In this document: positions 36,731 to 38,797 of the stretch, piece after piece
How the letters are laid out: each line of letters opens with the position of its first letter
Numbering within the stretch: the stretch's first letter is position 1
DNA from: a virus
Strand: one strand, 5' to 3'
Virus record (IMG/VR): IMGVR_UViG_3300049433_000118
Coordinates: 1-38,797 of that record
Length of the DNA stretch: 38,797 bases
Made by a program: the position numbers and the translations under genes
The notes under the pieces: generated by a model
What the model was told of the DNA's origin: nothing
The model's database searches: none
Seen by the model: only the letters and a program-made list of their open reading frames with translations

Positions 36731-38797
36731 GCATCCTCGACGTCGCGGCGGTAGCAGCCCTTCCTGACCGCGCCCGAGCGCCCCGGCGGGTACCGCACGT
36801 CGGCGCTGCGCACCTCGAGGTCGCGGCACTGCTGGGACACCGCGTCGGCCGTCGTGCCGCCCCAGCGGTCAGGGAACTGGCCGGCCAGCCGCTCGGCCAG
36901 GACACCCCAGTGGAGCTGGGTATCGGCACCGAACACGGCGAGGACGTCGCCCAGGACGTCGCGGTCGTCGCGGGAGTCCTCCAGTCCTGCCGCCATGCCG
37001 GACAGCGTCCCGGCCTGCTCGCGCAGCCGGCGGCCGGCCAGCAGGACCTTCTCCGCGTCCCGGCCGTCCGCCAGGTACGTCCGGACCGTCGGCGAGCGGT
37101 CGGAGGCGCCGCGCAGGATGCCGACGCCCTTGTACTCCGGCAGCAGCGCGGAGGTGTCCAGTCCCTCGGAGTACGCGCCGGCGCCCAGGCACAGCTCTGA
37201 GACCTGCCATGAGCTGGTGCGCAGCCCGAAGCGGATGGCGAAGTTGTCGCGGAAGCTGGTGAACTGCTGGCCGAGCTCGCCGCCGCCGCCGACGCCGGAC
37301 GGCCGCTGCGTCGACCCGAGGATGATGACCCCGGCGCCCGGCGCCACCTTGATCAGGTAGGTGAGCAGCTTCGCCGCCTCGAGGGAGTCCTTGCCCGCCT
37401 CGTAGATCTCCTGGAACTCGTCCATCACCAGCACCCGGACCGGCATGGCGTAGCGCGGGTCGCGGGCGATCTCCCTGGTCAGCTTGCCCTCGGGGCAGAT
37501 CTTCGGGTCCATCTGCGACAGCCGCTCGTACCGGCCCTGGACGTCGGCCTTGATGTCCATCAGCGTGTCGCCGAAGACCTGCAGCGGCAGGCCGTCCCTG
37601 GTCGGCGTCAGCCCGAACGCGCACGAGTTCGCGACCAGCGCGAACTTCCGCCAGTCGGGGGAGCCCTTGAAGTCGAACACGTCAAGCTTCACCGTCGGGT
37701 CGAGGACGGCCCACAGCGCCAGCAGCCGCGCGCTGAACGTCTTCCCGGCCCTCGGCAGCGCCGAGACGAGCACCGAGTTCCACATCAGCGCCACGCTCAC
37801 CAGGGCACCGCGCTCGTCGAGGCCGAGCGGCGCGGGCTTCCAGATGTCGGATGGCTTGCAGGCCAGCAGCGGGGTGCGGCCGACCGGGACGGCGAGCGGG
37901 TCACGGTCGGCGACCCACAGCGCGTGCCTGCGGTGCGAGGTGGGGTCGCGGTGCAGGAACACCTGCGAGACGGTCACGTCCAGGCCGGAGGCGATGCCCG
38001 GCCGCGCCTTCACCGCGTCGTCCAGGCCCTTGCCGTAGGGCAGGTCGATCACGACGCGTGAGCCGTCGCCGTCCCTGCTCATCGTGGAGCCGAAGCTGAC
38101 CTGCTGGTTCGGCTTCACCGGGTCGCCGAGCCCGGCCGCGTAGTACGCGCGGAGCACGACGTCGGCGTTGATCAGCCGGAACCTCGGCGCGGTCATGCTC
38201 GGCGTGACGATCGGCCTGTCCTCCGGCCGCCCGGCGCGGGCCAGCAGCGGAAGCGCGACAGTACCGATCACGGCCCACGCCCACCAGGGCGCGAACCGGG
38301 CGGTCAGCACAGCGGCGAGCAGGACGGCGAACGCGCCGATGCCCGTCAGGACGCGGCGGTACTCGTGCGTCTTGCGCCAGTCGGCCTGCTGGCGCCGGTA
38401 CTCCTGGCCGTCCCCGTCAGCGATCGCCTGCGAGAGCAGGATGCCCTGCTCGCTGACGAAGACGTAACCGAACAGCCGCCCGGCCAGCCGGAGGGCGCCG
38501 ACGACCGCCCACAGCACCGCGAGCAGCAGGTACCACGGGGACCGGACGGCGTGGAACGCGAGGCTGTGGCCGGCGTCCGCGGCGCGCGCGGCCGCCGCCG
38601 AGCGGGCGCCCTCGAGCGTCCGCAGGTGCTGCGGGATGACCGGCAGCCGGGCCGCCTCCTGCGGCAGCACGGCCAGCGCGTCGCCGTCGTGCACCGGGGC
38701 GGCCGGGCCGTCCGGCTCGTCGTCGAGAGCGACCTCGAACGACGTGTCCAGGGGGGCCTCAGCCTCCCCGCCCAGGGGTGGCTGGAGGGCGGGAAGG
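36697..38797 (-). CDS. FtsK/SpoIIIE/TraB-type DNA translocase, 5'-truncated
   Basis: At least 699 residues; the frame is open to the window edge, so GTG 38694 is probably internal. An acidic N-terminal part is followed by two TM regions (SPWYLLLAVLWAVVGALRL, and IGAFAVLLAAVLTARFAPWWAWAVIGTVAL). The motor has Walker A SALPRAGKTFSAR, then LDVFDFKGSPDW, and Walker B VRVLVMDEFQEIY, then VIILGSTQRPSG (sensor-like) and NFAIRFGLRT. The C-terminal 120 residues contain RWGGTTADAVSQQCRDLEV, a possible small winged-helix-like region. TraB-like proteins move double-stranded DNA between mycelial cells in Streptomyces plasmids; FtsK moves chromosome ends. The gene's 3' end carries 8-mer repeats, which favours the TraB comparison. 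Confidence 0.85.
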   Translation of the reverse strand, partial: LPALQPPLGGEAEAPLDTSFEVALDDEPDGPAAPVHDGDALAVLPQEAARLPVIPQHLRTLEGARSAAAARAADAGHSLAFHAVRSPWYLLLAVLWAVVGALRLAGRLFGYVFVSEQGILLSQAIADGDGQEYRRQQADWRKTHEYRRVLTGIGAFAVLLAAVLTARFAPWWAWAVIGTVALPLLARAGRPEDRPIVTPSMTAPRFRLINADVVLRAYYAAGLGDPVKPNQQVSFGSTMSRDGDGSRVVIDLPYGKGLDDAVKARPGIASGLDVTVSQVFLHRDPTSHRRHALWVADRDPLAVPVGRTPLLACKPSDIWKPAPLGLDERGALVSVALMWNSVLVSALPRAGKTFSARLLALWAVLDPTVKLDVFDFKGSPDWRKFALVANSCAFGLTPTRDGLPLQVFGDTLMDIKADVQGRYERLSQMDPKICPEGKLTREIARDPRYAMPVRVLVMDEFQEIYEAGKDSLEAAKLLTYLIKVAPGAGVIILGSTQRPSGVGGGGELGQQFTSFRDNFAIRFGLRTSSWQVSELCLGAGAYSEGLDTSALLPEYKGVGILRGASDRSPTVRTYLADGRDAEKVLLAGRRLREQAGTLSGMAAGLEDSRDDRDVLGDVLAVFGADTQLHWGVLAERLAGQFPDRWGGTTADAVSQQCRDLEVRSADVRYPPGRSGAVRKGCYRRDVEDAAARGTAGREG

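Overview
This window is a stretch of a very GC-rich tailed bacteriophage or prophage genome. It carries an HK97-type head and a long non-contractile (siphovirus-like) tail. The host is almost certainly a high-GC actinobacterium. The evidence is the strongly G/C-biased third codon positions, frequent GTG and TTG starts, GTGA/ATGA/TGATG stop-start overlaps, and the familiar actinophage gene order (terminase, portal, protease, capsid, head-tail connectors, tail tube, G/GT chaperone, tape measure, minor tail, holin, lysin). I saw no rRNA, tRNA or CRISPR array. No integrase, repressor or DNA polymerase gene lies inside the window, so lytic versus temperate status cannot be decided from it. Genes run off both edges.

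Layout. Positions 2-3214 (+): the end of a papain-like amidase/peptidase gene, several tiny Cys-rich (zinc-binding) proteins, an HTH protein, a HIT-family protein behind a good promoter, small membrane proteins and an HNH endonuclease. Positions 3215-3508: a gene-free block full of palindromes and GTGACCAC repeats, directly before the terminase. Positions 3509-5307: small terminase and a large terminase split into ATPase and nuclease ORFs. Positions 5479-5859 (-): a lone reverse gene with its own promoter. Positions 5895-13300: small proteins, portal, multidomain prohead protease, major capsid, an Endonuclease-VII-like HNH gene with its own leaderless-type promoter, head accessory proteins and a glycosyltransferase. 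Positions 13312-18719: a methyltransferase, small head proteins, fibre-like proteins and a 1058-residue glycosidase-like fibre protein with a 20-residue Ala/Gly repeat tract. Positions 18935-30499: head-tail connector, tail terminator candidate, a second glycosyltransferase, tail tube, G/GT frameshift chaperones, tape measure with a lytic transglycosylase domain, and a giant tail-tip protein. Positions 30549-33112: membrane proteins, holin and GH25 endolysin, closed by a perfect 14-bp bidirectional terminator.

From 33187 to the right edge everything is on the minus strand and converges on the late operon. This arm holds many 47-153 residue proteins, a second HNH gene, Zn-finger and membrane proteins, and at the edge a large FtsK/SpoIIIE/TraB-type DNA translocase. 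Six copies of a GTGCAGCG-type 8-mer cluster at the 3' end of the translocase gene. That layout recalls the TraB/clt transfer system of actinomycete conjugative plasmids, and it is the most intriguing system in the window.

The forward genes build and pack the particle, decorate it (two glycosyltransferases and a methyltransferase), supply wall- and glycan-degrading activities (amidase-like, glycosidase-like, transglycosylase and lysozyme domains) and lyse the host. The three isolated reverse genes inside the structural operon look like morons.
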